From Myrmaecium sp. VS I D KN 1 (lineage: Eukaryota; Ascomycota; Dothideomycetes; Valsariales; Valsariaceae), in contig JADQAV010000003.1 of the NCBI GenBank assembly GCA_019775845.1, positions 558,001 through 622,000 of the forward strand: a stretch of DNA of 64,000 nt, given 5' to 3'. This document shows positions 1 to 13,107 of this stretch, in pieces; position 1 is the first letter of the stretch; each line of letters starts with the position of its first letter. The notes under the pieces are model-generated. The model saw only the letters and a program-made list of their open reading frames with translations. It was not told the origin of the DNA and made no database searches. A program made the position numbers and the translations under genes.

Positions 1-3000
1 GCGGAGATGATGGAAGTGAGTGTGGAAAAGTTGTTCAGCGCTCGGCATTTCTGTTCATGTTAGAAAACTCCACTTTTTGTTTGGGAAAAGCGGAGGACTT
101 ACGTCTGCAACATTGACGAAGTGTTTGATCACCACCACTCTTTGCTTCACATCTTTCTGTGTGAGGATCATTTGGGCAACCCAGTTTGTGAGCTGGTTCG
201 AGTGAAGAATCAACGCCTTCACGTTGGCCGCTGGATCCGGTTCGCCAGGCGCCAGCTTCTTCTGCCATGTCTTATTCAAGCACTCGGTCGGCTTGATCTT
301 TCCGTAGAGCCTCGACTCGATGATTGTGAGCTGGCGCGCGAATTCGGTCGGGTCGATATCGAGGAATTTCAACTTCTTCATGTGTTTCGGAAGAATGGGC
401 TGAGGCGTCTGAGTGTTCAAGGTAAGGACGAGACGCTTCGCAGGCAGGTCTTGCCCGCGTGATCGCTGATCTACTGAAGTCATCAATGGGCCCGCGCCAG
501 GTGTGCTTGTTGTTGCGACATGGTCTTTCGCAAAGTTGTAGACCCTCTGGATCAGGGCCTGAGCCTCAGCATCGTTGCCTTCCATCCAGTAGTTGTCGAA
601 CCAACTCTTCAAGATGTTCACCACCCTGAAGCGGATCGGCTTTTGCTTCTTGTCGACCCACTTCTGGTAGTCCTCCCTGCTAAGGCCGCTCGGGGGTTGG
701 ATGCTCCACCGTTTCACGAGTAATTCGAACAGCTCGTTGGCGGAAGTGAATGACCGATAGGTCAGCAAGAAGGTATTGTTGAACGGTGAGTCGAGCCGGT
801 CATGACGAGTGAGTTGCTCCACAAGACCCATCAATGTGCCTCCCCTCAGTTGTGGCGGGTTGACCTTGTGGTCATACGAAATCTCGCCTTCATAGTCGAG
901 TTTCAAGAACTCCGGCACTTCTTCCACGACCGGAGCTGGCATGAGAGGCGCAGGGACTTCGCCGAAGAACTTCTTCACCTTTTCGCTGCCGCCTGCCCTG
1001 AAGTTTTCGGGTCGTCCTAGTTCGTCGAATCCAATGCCTTCCGAATATGTGTGATGCTGCGTCATATCCTTGATGAGCGGACGCTGCGCCTTTTGTGAAA
1101 GTGACCGGTTGTGGAACTGGGCGGCATCGGTATCCGTGTTCCTCCGCGGGTCGGTGCGAACGCCGTTGCTGGTGAGGGGCATGCTATCGGCAAGGTCCTG
1201 TAAAGTGGCATATAATTGCACCGTTGTCGACTCTAATTCCCGGAGAACAGCGCCCACGACGTTGACGCGGTTCTCAAGTGAGTCGCCTCGCATCTCCGAC
1301 CACTCGTCGCCCAGAGGCGCGCTCACGGCCTGGCAAGCGAGGATGAGTTCCGAGACGAGGTCGTAGATTGATTGTTTCTGAACGGTGAAATCTCCGAGCT
1401 GCTGGCCCTGCGGGGTGGATGCCAGAGCGGACAGATTGATGGATTCGATCATCGATATCCATGGTCTGTATACATCCAACACTTTCGATCCACTCTTGCA
1501 AATACTCTCGCTCAGCATCTGGTGCTTCAAAGGCGTGATGATTTTGTCGCGCACGACCAGTTGTTCGTCGAGTCTGCGAATGCTCGCCATGATCATGATC
1601 TTCACTTCTTCCAGGCGCTCGAGGAGCTTCGCATCTAGTCGTGCAGTCGGTTCGACGGAAGGTTCGTAATCGTCCTGATCGATAAATGACATCGGCTCCG
1701 TCTCGTCCAAGCCATTGTTTTGCCAGTTGCCGCCCGCGCGACTGCCGACGACAAATCCTGGGATGAGTCGCGGAATGTCCTCGCCGCGCTGTTGCCGGGC
1801 TACCTCCACAAAGCCATACACACCGTTGAGTACGCCGTCTGCCTCTTTCAAGCACTTCGAATATGAATCGGGGGGGGGAAAGTCGGCGGCGGCGATGTGT
1901 GAGGAAAGGACGAGTTTGGAGAAGCGTGACATGGTTTCGCGGAAATGAGGGTAAAGCGCCTTGTTAGTGGAAATGATTGAAGGATTACCCGAGTGGTTGT
2001 CCGTCGTGCCCGACCCAGCCGCAAGCAAGAGACGAAGGTGATCGGAAATGTCTTCTGCCCGCTTCACGAAATCCGACCTGTCACCGTTGTTGATCGCATC
2101 CCTGTACCGCTGCACTGCGCGGCGCATGTCTTCAACCATTCGATTCCAGGTGAGAGGAACGGGGTTCGAGTCGTCGAAGTACTTCCGCGACATGGGACCG
2201 GGTAACGGCGGCCCGAGCGGGTTGCTTGCGAAAGACGTCATGTTGAGTTCTGCCGGGCCGTGGCCGTGCATGTCGCGAAGATTTGAGCGAGACCGCGTGA
2301 CGGGAGAGGCGGCGTTCATGGAATCCATCGACGTGGCGGGCGAGACTCCGTCGGAGATGAAGGAGCGGCGTCTGCGTCGTGACTAGCAAAGAGAATATCA
2401 GCCGCAGACTCGTACACACAAAACTTGAACCTGACAACCATGCTTCAGACTCACCATGTGGCTCTCAAGCTCCGAAGCGGACGTCTCGTCGTCCGTATCA
2501 TCCACATTGTAACCTCCTGCCATGAGTTCTGGCGGCGGGCGCGTCGAATCTGGTATGTATGCATTTGTCCGATCTCGCGGGCCGGTTTCGGTAAGGGAGG
2601 TCGGCGTCTCCAGGGGTAACTCCATTGTGCTAACGCCCGTCAAGGTGTTGAAGTAGAACAACCTACCGTCCGGCGTCGCTTGAGGGATCCAGAACGCGGC
2701 CTCCTCTTGCTCGCTGCTCTCAGTGCCCTCGATCGGCAGCTGTTGCGAGCCGTTGCCACCGTTCACCGAATCCGTGTCCGTCCCGTAGTCGGTGCCCCCT
2801 AGCGAGTTATCCTCGGCCTCCTCCTCGAAATCCGCACCCAACCTCTCCTCCTCGACCATGTCTGCGGGTCTCTCGATGACCGCGCAGTAGTTGCTGGGGA
2901 ACCATCCCCGGACCCCGTTTATGACCCCGTCCCACCACCCGCTCTCCAGCTGCGTGATGACCTGGATGACATCCCCCTGACGGAAGCTCAAGCTGGTGCG

Positions 3001-3084
3001 ATCATCGGCGTCGTAGTCGTAGAGGGCCCGCACGTACATCTGACCCGGGGTCACCACCGCCCCCGTCCCGGAGTAACTGTTCAT
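1..3084 (-). CDS. CDC25: Ras guanine-nucleotide exchange factor, Cdc25 type (partial, C-terminus off the left edge)
   Basis: Activates Ras by GDP/GTP exchange at the inner membrane, upstream of adenylate cyclase/PKA in fungi (family knowledge). Exons 3084-2455, 2382-103 and 50-1; introns 2383-2454 and 51-102 have GTGAGT...CTAG and GTAAGT...ACAG ends and both join in phase 0. Domains in order: SH3 at residues about 17-73 (ALYDYDADD, GWFPSNY), a WW-like segment at about 131-158 (FW...YFN..TG) in which the second Trp is Met, a long helical linker, RasGEF-N at about 720 (LRGGTLMGLVEQL, FLLTYRSF), and the catalytic RasGEF domain from about 898 (LDIDPTEFARQLT), with exon 3 continuing KCRALNNFSTLTSIIS, a core catalytic motif. 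The start at 3084 directly precedes the SH3 domain. About 986 residues are visible; the rest of the catalytic domain lies beyond the edge. The identification is secure; an additional upstream exon cannot be excluded. Confidence 0.93.
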
Positions 3085-3707
3085 CGTTGCTGGGGGGGCT
3101 GCTGCTGTCGAGGGCGTGCCGTCGCGTGCGGAGGAGCCTCGCGTTCTTTGACTCAGGGTCCTTCTCCTTCTTCTCCTTTCAACGGTCGTGGCGGGGGGAA
3201 CCTGTCCTTTACGAACGCAGAGCGTGTCTGCAAGCCCCGCTCTGCGAAGGGCAAGAGGGCAAGATAGGTGATGTTCGGACAGGAAATGGGTTCCTGGCGA
3301 GCGTTGCGATCGAATGGGAGCAATTGGGCTCAGGGTGTGGCACCGCCGGGGCGCTCAGACGGCCGAATTGAGAGTCTCCCACATGGGAGTGGTGTTCGGT
3401 GCCGGCGCGCCTACTGGTAAGCTGACAAGAGCAAAGCAGAAAAGTCCGAGGGCAAAGCAGTTGCTTGTACGGCGAGTCTGACTGGTCGCTGTTCGCAGGA
3501 GGGCAGCGCTTAGTCGGGAGGGCTGTAGGCCTGCGAAGGGGGTGCTTCACACGTTGGAACATTCCTCGCTTAGCGGTCCCCTAATTCATGACAAAGATGG
3601 GGTAACTCGCGCCTCAGGAGCGGCCGGAATATATCAAGGACCACATGGACTCGTCGCGTGGTATGACACTCATACAATGCATAAAGCCTGCCTTTTCTCT
3701 TCCGGCT

Positions 3708-3727
3708 TCAAGGGATCCATCCCTTGA
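3708..3727. repeat. Short inverted repeat (9-bp arms, 2-nt spacer)
   Basis: TCAAGGGAT, spacer CC, ATCCCTTGA. Perfect arms read directly. Located about 620 bp upstream of the RasGEF start codon. It could be a dimeric factor site or chance. Confidence 0.5.
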
Positions 3728-6700
3728 GAGGCCATTATAGTGGTACCAGTATCTCTGATATACGTGCTCACGGCATCATCAACATATCAACAACAACATC
3801 CACCCATCCACTAGACCCTTCTGTTCATCTGGGCCCTAGAACAACTAACCAACAGATCTTATAAATGTATAGTAATGATGATAGAAATAGTAAATAAAAC
3901 ACGATACTCCCTAGTTCTCATCGGCGTTTCCGCAATTCTGGAAGCTTTCAAGGCACGCCTGGGCCTGGCTATGGGAGAACTCACCTGCGCGAGTCAACCG
4001 TGAGGCACGGCTGTCTCCCGACATCGAGATGGCTGAGCTGCTTTGTGCACTCCACGCCGCATTGCGCTGCTTCTGTTGTTGCCTGGATTGCGTTCGGCAT
4101 CCTCACGCTCACCAGGCTAATCGGGCCAGCCCTTCTGAAGCTCGCTGTTATTGATAGATCATGAAGTCTTTATGCCTTTCCCTCCGGTTTACAAACCGTC
4201 CCTTGCCGCAACCAAACCAATCTGTCAGCGAGCCACAACGAGAAAAGCCATCGCGAGACTCTCTTTGTTAACAGCCAGAAGCCACACAGCCCACGAGGTT
4301 GATATTCGGCAAAAACTCAACCGAAGAGCGATTTTCCATGCCGGGCCAAGCTTTCCACCATGCTCGTCAAAGGCGGTTGTACACGCGGTCAGCCGCATGG
4401 ATCATGTTGGGCTTCCTTTTGATCGATTCTGCCATTATTGTATAGCTGATCGGCCTGGCGGAACGACTTGGCGACCCCGAAGGCCCCGAGCATCCATAAC
4501 ACTTGCGTTGATTCCACGTTGTTGTCAGAGCGTCCTACCGTGTTTACTAACTGCATCCAGAAGCGAACAACTCACCGCATTGGCCTTTCGCTCACCGTTC
4601 CCTTCCCGTAGGCGTGCTGGGCTCTCTGACCTCTTAGTGGTGGGGCGTCTCCCAAACATCACGACCAAGGTTATCGTGTCCTAGCTTCGATCTCCTCAGT
4701 CTTCCTCGACCGGTCCGGAAGGTAGCAAGACGGATGTGATACAACGATGATGTTGGCGTTGTAGGGGGTTGGTGATAGACCCTGGGGGTGTTCGCATGTT
4801 CGCGTCTCGCGCTTCCCTGCACTTGGGACGAAAGAAAACCGAGAAATCTTCAGCGGTTTTCCCGTGAGAAAATTCCGCAGTCCAATAGCGGTGCTGAAGT
4901 GGAGCACACACGAGAAAGTTCCGGAGTGCGGGAACTATTTTTGAGGTTCCAACGGCGAGGGATCTCGAGGATGAAGGGCCAAGGGAAGGTGGACCTTGTT
5001 TTCATGGCTTCCTTCTGAAAGGGGGCTGGTTTTGGGTCCTCGCGTGGAAGCGGAAGCTCGAAAAGGTGGAATTTAATGCAACAGCCGACGCTGGACTACA
5101 GACACCATCTCCCGGGCAGTTGGGATCCAAGGCCAGCCAACATCGTCCCGAGAGATGACAATCTTGAAGCAATCGAAGCTGGTTCGCAAAGCTCTAAAAA
5201 GAGCATGTCGCATCCGTCGTGACTCGTGTCGCTCACGGGCCAGCCGGTGGACGTGAGGCTGTCCGATAATGCTTGGACTATTATGCTCCGATTGGTTCTG
5301 GTATCACAGCCCACTTATGCTTTTTATGCGAGGGTATCCAGGACTTTCACAATCTCCCCGTAAGAGCTTGTACCATTCATCGGATGACGGAAGTTGCCCC
5401 GCGAGGAAGAGGGGAGCGTACGTCGCGTTCTGTCCAGTTGACTTCATCGTCGGTCACTGTCGCCATGCGCCGTTGCGCCGCGGTCATCGTCGGGGTATGG
5501 CTGGTGAACGTCCAAGCCAAAAGGTTCTCATGCTTGCATTAGGGAGGGGCGTTCAGTCTGAAACAGGAGAAACCCTCCTTTCCACGTGCCGGAAGTCCTC
5601 CGTTTCTAGATGCTTACGGGAAGTGTGTTAGTGCGGGGCCTACAGACATAACTGAGGGTGTTATCTTCAGGTTCTCATGGGGCCAGCGCCTTGATACGCG
5701 GAGGGGTCGCGGGATGGGTGGATTGAGTAGTCAACAGGTGGGATGTAGCGCATTGCGAAACGGAGGGGGAGGGGAAGGACACAGACGGCGATATCAGAGC
5801 GTAGCAAAAGGGGGGAGCAAGGAGTGAGCTGTGGGAGTGAAAGAAGCAACGGAGCGGCCATATTCCCACCAAATGCGAGACGTGCGGCCTGTTTCGATGC
5901 TTGGATCCGAGCGGATTGCTCCCGTGGCCGCCCCTGCGGCGGGGATGGCGGGAGAAAACGAAATTGTAATTTGGCGTCTGCTGAACCCTGCAAGTGAGCT
6001 CGCAGCCCGCACAGCGCCCCTCACTTGTGTGCGAGCATTCGCACGACAAGCACTGAATAGATCGCTACTCAGCTATTGATGACAGCTGCGGCTGCTAGTC
6101 GCTCCAGAGAACAGAACCATACAAGGAAAAGTTGCCGGTCGCTGGCAAACCGTAGTGGAGCGGCGCCTTCTATCCACCTTCGTGAGATGCAGCTTGCTGG
6201 CGCGACGGAAGCAGCTAAATCGGATAGTGGATCCGGGGAAGGAGATCCTTGATCGTGAGGTTGCCAGGAACAAGAGAGGACGACCGGCGATCTCTCCCCC
6301 TCTGCGCCGAAATCCCAGGCAGCCAGTCCAATTTCCCGTGTGCGTGTGTATCCTGACTGGTTGCTGCTCATCACCATGTCATGCCGTGCGAGCAGCCACA
6401 GCAACCCCTCCGCGCCGCCGGTTGCAACAGCATCCAAAAGAAAAAATACCGTCGCGAGCGGCGTGTGGTTGGTATGCGAGGACGGGATGGATGCAGCCAA
6501 AGCGAGCGAACGACACAACGAAGAGGCTGAGGCGGTGTGAACTGGCGGTAGCCGTCGCTGCATGAAGAGATACAGGCCAGGTAATTCCGATAGAAGTTGG
6601 GAGTTAGGAAGCCAGCTCCTCTGCTCCCAACAACATGCAGCTCAGAAGACAACAAAGTACTTCAGACCGCTTTTTGTATGACAAGCGGGGTGGGACGTTT

Positions 6701-7507
6701 TGACAGAGGGCATCGCGACGTACCTGTCAATGCCCGTTGCCGTCCAATCCCTCACACACGATAGATTACGGGCACGGCGCCAGGCAGCAAGACCGCTGAT
6801 GTATGGTTGGACGAGAGCCAGGTATGACAAGGCCGCCAGGAATAGCTGTGTGCAGCGCCAGGTCGCTGGTAAGAGGAAGGGGAGAAAGCAGGTCTTGTTG
6901 GACAGCAAGCGACAGCGATGTCGTCCATGCTCCGCCATCAGGCTGGCACGGGAGGCAGCGGCAGAGGTATAAATGATCGAGTGCTTCACACATGGCGACG
7001 AAGCGCTGGAGATGCTCCTCTACCCAGGAATCAGGATGGATAACTCTGTGCGGCATTGACAGCAGTCAGCAGCGTAACTAGGGCCAAGCACGCAGAGCAG
7101 CAGGAGGAGGGTACGTGTCGGCGGGGGGAGGAGGTCCAGTGTAAACAGTCGCTGGGCGCGGGACACCCGAGGTCTTGTCTGGCCCGGCGGTGCTCTGGCG
7201 GCCAGCGTCATGGGCATGTGTGCACACTTGACTCCAGTGGAAAGCCTCATCCGAGGGAGCTGCCCCACTCCGGCCGATCGCCGTGGCAGTTGTGACTTTT
7301 AGTGTGAAAGCACGCTATACCGTCCTATTCCCGCCCCTTGGTCGGTAACGTACCCAGGATGTAGTACTAGTTGGCAGGTAAGGTAAGGTAAAATGCTTAT
7401 TATGTAGGGAGAGTATTGAGTCCTATGTAGAGTAGAGTAGAGTAGTAAGGTAGAAGAGTGTACGAATAGGATAAAATAGGTAGTACCTAGGTAGGCACTT
7501 GCTGTTT

Positions 7508-7656
7508 TCCCGCTTGCCCACCCGCCCACCTGCCCGCCGCCCGGTCGCCCACGCTACTAACGACTTTTGCCCGCCTGCCCGCTTGCCCACTCGCCCCCTC
7601 CAACCCCCCATCCCCCCCTTCGCCCTCACCCACTCGCCCACTTTGCCCACTTTGCT
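7508..7656. repeat. C-rich imperfect tandem repeat (CCCGCC/GCCCAC units)
   Basis: About 150 bp of repeated 4-10-nt units such as TTGCCCAC, CGCCCAC and TGCCCGC, almost free of G-runs on the plus strand and so strongly strand-asymmetric. It lies about 600 bp upstream of the C2H2 gene start. Looks like simple-sequence drift; no coding sense. Confidence 0.6.
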
Positions 7657-8206
7657 TGTCGGTCGCTGCGCGGAGGCGTGTGCCCGCTTGAATCCGTCCA
7701 ATTTTCAAAGCCACATCACTGGGCTGACTTAAGCCAGCGCGCCCGGTGATTCGCGGGGCTGAGAGAAAGGGAGCCAGCCCGAAGGGACAACCCCCCCCCC
7801 CGCCCTCGCCCCCTTTAAGCGGGTTGTACTTGCTTCCACGCCCGCCCAGAAAACCAACGCCCTGCGATTTCTCTCCCCTCCTCCTCCCTCATCTCTTCTC
7901 CTCCCCATCCCACCTCACCCCTCTCCCTCTAATCATTCTTCTTCACCAGCAACGTCTCGTTCGCTGCCGATCTGCCCTAGAGGCGATTACTTCCCTTGAT
8001 CATTCCTTCTCGCCGGATTCTGGCCCGGTGTCACCCAGTTATATGCTCTCCCAGTCAGCACCAAATGAAAGAGCACACATACACCAGCATCCACTCAGTC
8101 AAGATTTAACGCCCACGCGCCGCGCTCGGCTGGCAAGACGTAATCCTCATCCCAGGCCTGAGTCCATCTGAAATCGAATCGACCTTTCCTCCCGCCACCA
8201 GTCGAC

Positions 8207-10879
8207 ATGACGATGGTGTCCACATCCGCCCCCTCGCCCGCGGCGAGTAGAAAGTCCTCCGGAGTCCCCGAGAAGAAGTACAAGTGCCAGTTTTGTAATC
8301 GCGCATTCAGCCGAAGCGAACATCGTAGTAGACATGAACGGTCGCGTAAGTTCTTCTCCCACCCTGTTCTGTGTCTTTGTGCCGTCGTTCCTCGTTGCTT
8401 CCGTGGAGTGGCGGCCCGTCGCGCGAGGCGCGAAGCGGGGAAGCAAACAGGCCGAATTAGAGTTACTGACGTGCCCCTCATCCCAACAGACACCAAAGAG
8501 AGACCCTTCAAGTGCTTGAAATGCAGAAGCACCTTCGTGCGTCGCGACCTTCTACTACGCCATGACCGGACCGTCCATGCGAAGGATGGTGGCGTCCCTC
8601 TGCACAGCGAACACAAGCGGCGGTCGACGACCAAGGCTGCGGAGCTGACGGTGCCTGGTCCATCAAAGCCTGCGATGGGCATCGACACTGCTACCCTCGA
8701 GCAGATCGAGGCTAGCAGCGATGGTATAGTTGATATTGAGACGGCTGCTATGTTGATGACTGATTTCCATCACAAAGCGATGGCGAGCCAAGAGCCAGAA
8801 ATCGTCGGCGGTGGACCAGAAACGGTCATCGCCCCTCACGGTCCTGCGCTTCTCGAACCATCAGTCGGATACGCGCCTGCTGCCGTCTCGCTTCCACAGA
8901 TGCCCTGGGATTCCATGTTGCCTCACTCGGTCACGGAGCCGAAGTCGCATTCGATCTCATCCGCCACCTCGGGATCCAACGAATCACATCTCACCTTCAA
9001 CAGCGTGAGCACTGTCCAGCCGCATCCCAATCAGCTGCCGCCCATCATGGAACGTCAGTTGTCTGGCAATGACACCCTGGCTCCGTCGTTCAACTCGCTT
9101 CAGAGCTCCTTGTCCGTCTCCGGCATCGGTACGCCTGGTGCGTTGTCGCCGTACCCGTCGATGCTCGGCCCAGTCTCTCCGGTGGACTATCGCAGGTCCC
9201 CGGGCCCTTCGCAAGCACTCACCATGACCAAAGCCCCGGTGATCGATAACGAAGAGCAGTGCGCCAGGATCCTCGACAACATCAGAGCTTACGACGGCGA
9301 GACCGCGCTCTTGGACACTTTCCGCCTTCCCAGTGTGACTGTCCTGAACCGGTACCTGACGACCTACTTCAACCTTTTCCATCACCACTTGCCGTTCTTG
9401 CATCCTGCATCGTTCAATCCGACCGAGGTCTCCGCGCCACTCCTCCTCGCCGTTTTGTCCATCGGTGCGCTCTACACTTTCGACCAGGATCATGCCTACA
9501 TGTTCCACATTGGCTCGAAGGTCCTGGTCAACCAGTTCCTGCAGAACAAGGAGAATTTCAGCTCTCGAAAGTGTCCGTTGTGGACTATGCAAAGCACTCT
9601 CTTGAACATGATCTTTGCCAGCTGGAGTGGTGATCCAAAGGGTTTGGAATGGGCTTGTTCCATCAAGAGCTTGCTCGCAAACATGGTTGCTGGAAATCGG
9701 TACGAACTCAAGCATCGTTCGGAGGCTCGTGAGGGCGCTCATCCCAGCCATGAGGAATGGATCGAAGACGAGCAGTGTCGCCGCACCTATTATGCTGTTT
9801 ACATCTTCTTCGGACTTATGACTTTGACTTACAACCACACGCCTGCTATCAGCTTCAACGAATTCGACACGCTCGAACTTCCCTCCTCTGAAACGCTCTG
9901 GAACCTCGAGGTTTCCGACGATAACGCTTGGAAGGAGAGTCTTACTTCTTCGGCCATCATCACTTTCCGGCAAGCGCACGATAAGCTGTTCCAAGGAGAG
10001 ACTGCCCGTTACAGCGCATTTGCAACCCGTGTAATGATCAACGCTCTCTTCTTGGAGGTTTGGTACCACAAGCGCAGTCCCGAGGCGCTTCAAGATGTTG
10101 TCACCGAATACAAGCTCCGTCTGGCATTGGAGACCTGGGTGAAGTCACTGGAGATCTGCGAGCCGGAGACCGTCGTCGTGCAGCTGAGCGCCCCGCACAA
10201 CGGTCATCCTCTGATCTTCAACGCCATGGCTCTCTACCGGAACACTCGCGCCAGGTTGATGGTGGACCTGAAGTCCGTCCAAGAAGCTCTCCGCTATCAC
10301 GATTCTTATGAAGTTGCCGCCGCTATGACTAACGCTCGCGATAAGGTTTCTCGATCGGAGGAGATGATCAAGGTCATCCAAGAATGCTTTGACTGCATCG
10401 AGGTTGCTGCAGTGCAAGGTATTCGCTGGGTCGCGAGAACCTCGGCCACCAACTGGAGCATCGAGCATCCGCTTTGCGGCATGGACTTAATGGTTATCCT
10501 TACTCTCTGGCTCTATCGCCTGGAACATGACGATGAGCCTGCGACTGAGGAGGAACTTGCCATGTACAACAAGCTCAGGAATCTCTTCGACGATGATTCT
10601 GTGGATGTTTACGGCGCAAAATTGAGCTCCACCGTTGCCCGATTGTGGGGCAGCATGATCGACGAGGTTGTCGTCTGGGGGTAAGTGAAGAACTCGCTCT
10701 TTATCTGCGACGAAGCTAACACAGCATCCAGTATAACCAAGTTGATGGGCGAAGCCTTCAAGCTGCACTCGCAGGCTCTTGTCGGCTATGAGGACGCCAT
10801 CTCTGAACGTACCGGTTCTCCCACGCCCTCCATGACCTCGCACGGCGTGCAGGTTCTGGAAATGCAGGCGGCATACTAG
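8207..10879 (+). CDS. C2H2 zinc-finger transcription factor with fungal-specific TF domain
   Basis: Nuclear DNA-binding regulator; target genes unknown. Exons 8207-8345, 8490-10680 and 10732-10879 give 825 aa. Two adjacent C2H2 fingers sit at the N-terminus: C27, C30, H43, H47 and C55, C58, H71, H76, joined by the classic linker TKERPF. Intron 1 (8346-8489, 144 nt) splits the codon of H47, so finger 1 and the linker exist only in spliced mRNA; because 144 is a multiple of 3 and the intron has no stop, the unspliced frame stays open. Intron 2 (10681-10731, 51 nt; GTAAGT, branch GCTAAC, CCAG) is needed to avoid a stop after GTCGTCTGGG and adds the last 49 residues. The middle (from about residue 330: YFNLFHHHLPFLHPASF) matches the fungal_trans regulatory domain. 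Finger arrangement resembles the Adr1/AmdX type, but I do not assign a named orthologue. Confidence 0.92.
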
Positions 10880-13107
10880 TCGCTCCAACCCCTACTCTTA
10901 ACGACTCACGATTTCTTTCTTTGCCGCCCTTGCTTTTTCCTGGTTCTTTTGGTCTAGATTGGGTCTGCCGCCTTTTCCGTCTCCTGTCTTCTCCTCTCTC
11001 GTCTAGATTTGGAGCTTGGCACGGAGTTGGGAACTGCTTACGGCTGCACGGTGGGGATGGAGGAGTCCCACGATTTCGTTTTATCTCATTGCATCTCTAT
11101 CTCTGAGTTTTGGGTTTCTATCTTTCAGGACGGAACGGGGAAAAGTGTGGTACCTGGCGAACAACGGAAGGGGCGACGGGCGGGCTGGGTTGGGCTTTTG
11201 GGACGATGATGTCTCTGGAGCCTTCGCTCACGTTCAGCTTCGCCTCGTTCTTTCTTCACGATTCCCGGGTTACGGTGGGGTTTTTCCTTCTTTTCTCCCT
11301 GCTTAATTTCTTCCCTTCCGTCGCCCTACCATCGTTGCTGCCTCATGGCGCGACGAGAACCCCTCCTCGCTGGCTGGCCCCAGACGTGGGCCGCCTGCAA
11401 CAAACGCTCTGCGGTGCTATAGCACGCGGAGTCTCCGACGGGCGTCTAATATGCTTTTTATTTCCTCTTCCTATCTTTTTTCCTATCTCTTTGCTATCTA
11501 CTCTTCATCTTGCTTCTGCTATTTCTTCCTTTTTCTACATTGGCATATACCATGTTTGCTTTTCCGCGGGTTTGCTTTCTTCAGATGCTGCTCAGACGTG
11601 GGCGTCTTCTGATCTCTGGCGAGGCGTAATAGCACTTTCTCTCCCCTTCTGCCTCACACCCTTTTCTCCGGTCTTTTTTTTCTTCTTCTTTTCCTTTCTG
11701 CTTTTCCTCTCTTTTTCATTTTTCCCTGTATAAATAGTTTGCGTTGCTCGCGCGTTCATGGGCGTTCGTTTTTCTTCTGCTTTTATAGGGCTTCTCTTTT
11801 TACATCAATTTGAGATTACACTTTTCCTTTCCCTATATCCGAGAGCCTCGTGAGCTTCCATGTGCATTACATCATATCCGTGCGATTCCTGCAGTCGTGA
11901 TATGAACGCCGTGAGCGGGACGGATGTTAGCTCCATCTCGAGGTGCGAAGCGTGCGCGGTTCTCTCCTACAGTACGTCCCGTACATCCCTATAGACTTCC
12001 CACCATCAATCCCCACCCACCCACCCATCTACTTCCGCGATCTTCGCGGGTGATCTGACTGGCAGACCCCCCCAGATTGGCGGCTACCCACGCTCCACAG
12101 CGTCTTTCCTTCGCCCTGAAAATCGCATCCCTTACCTCAATCCACTCCCCCACACGTTCGCCCACATGCCGCTCCGGGTGGTAGGCATCTCTGTGGTAGA
12201 CGGCGGGAAAGGATCATCCTCTGGAGCTGGACCTGGATCCGCACTTGCATCCGCATCCGCACCCGCATTTCGCACAAGCGAAACCGTTTTGGGTTCGGAG
12301 CGAGGATGATGAAGTGTTTTACAATCCGTATGAGGGGACGGGAGAGGAAGAGGGAAAAGAAGAGGGAGGTGGGGACAGCGGACATGCATGCTTCGCAAGG
12401 CTCAGGACTACGCTCTGGTTCTTTGATTCTTACTTTCCTCCCTCTGAAGACATATATTCATCCGCGCAACGTGTTAGGATCTCAAAAGACCATCAAATAT
12501 ATATAACCTTTTTCACGACAAAAGTAAGGTATCCGTCCCACCACGTCTCCCCCAAGCTCTCCTCCGTCCATGAAAACAATAATATCAAATGGGGAAAGGG
12601 TGGATATACGCTCCGCGGTGTACACGCTCTCTCTCTCTCTCCCACCTTATACACTATCCTCTATCCCGCTTCGCACTTCCGACACGCCATGCCGCTGGGT
12701 ATGGGGAACATTGGAGTGAGGGGTTGTTGCTTGCTCTGGCGCTGGTTGGTATTCAAGTTTTTTTCAAGAGTTTTGTGCTTCGATGATGGTGGTGAGAGGG
12801 AGAAGGTGGCAGATGCGGTCGATGAAGTGGTTGGCACGGTGAGGTGGGTGGATGATGGATGGTCGGTCGGGTTCACAGTTCAGAGATCTATTTGGGAGGA
12901 GAGGTTGACGACTACTACTCCTTTCCGGTCAGAAGGGCATGGATGATTTCGCGCAGAGGATATTCAGCTCTAAGATACTACCTCTGAATAAAAAAGAAAA
13001 AGAAGCTCTATACCCACCCTACCTCCCCGGCAAAGAAAGCAGCCTGCGGAGACAGGCCAAGATCGAAAAGAAAAAGAATAAAGAAAAAAAAAAGATAGGA
13101 AACCACA
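10880..13107. other. Intergenic: 3' flank of the C2H2 gene
   Basis: T/C-rich sequence after the stop (about 10,880-11,840) looks like 3' UTR and downstream flank; TTTTATA-like and TATAAATA stretches near 11,730 could serve polyadenylation. Further on are a CT dinucleotide run near 12,630 and an A-rich run near 13,070-13,095. Open frames on both strands are low-complexity and unsupported. No gene seen. Confidence 0.5.

Larger units (their letters stand above)
3085..8206. other. 5.1-kb gene-free divergent intergenic region
   Basis: Separates the divergently transcribed RasGEF (minus) and C2H2 regulator (plus). Open frames here (for example 4151-4684 plus, 5269-5631 plus, 6069-6563 minus) show no recognisable domain and no splice-linked partners. 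It holds a 9-bp inverted repeat at 3708-3727, short tandem GGTAA and GTAGA units at about 7377-7446, a C-rich imperfect repeat at 7508-7656, and a pyrimidine-rich stretch at about 7790-7960 just before the plus-strand gene that probably marks its promoter and leader. No transposon or RNA gene seen. Confidence 0.6.

Noticed and set aside
4151-4684. 177-codon plus-strand open frame in the RasGEF/C2H2 spacer
   Set aside because: No domain, signal peptide or homologous motif; composition is consistent with random non-coding sequence.
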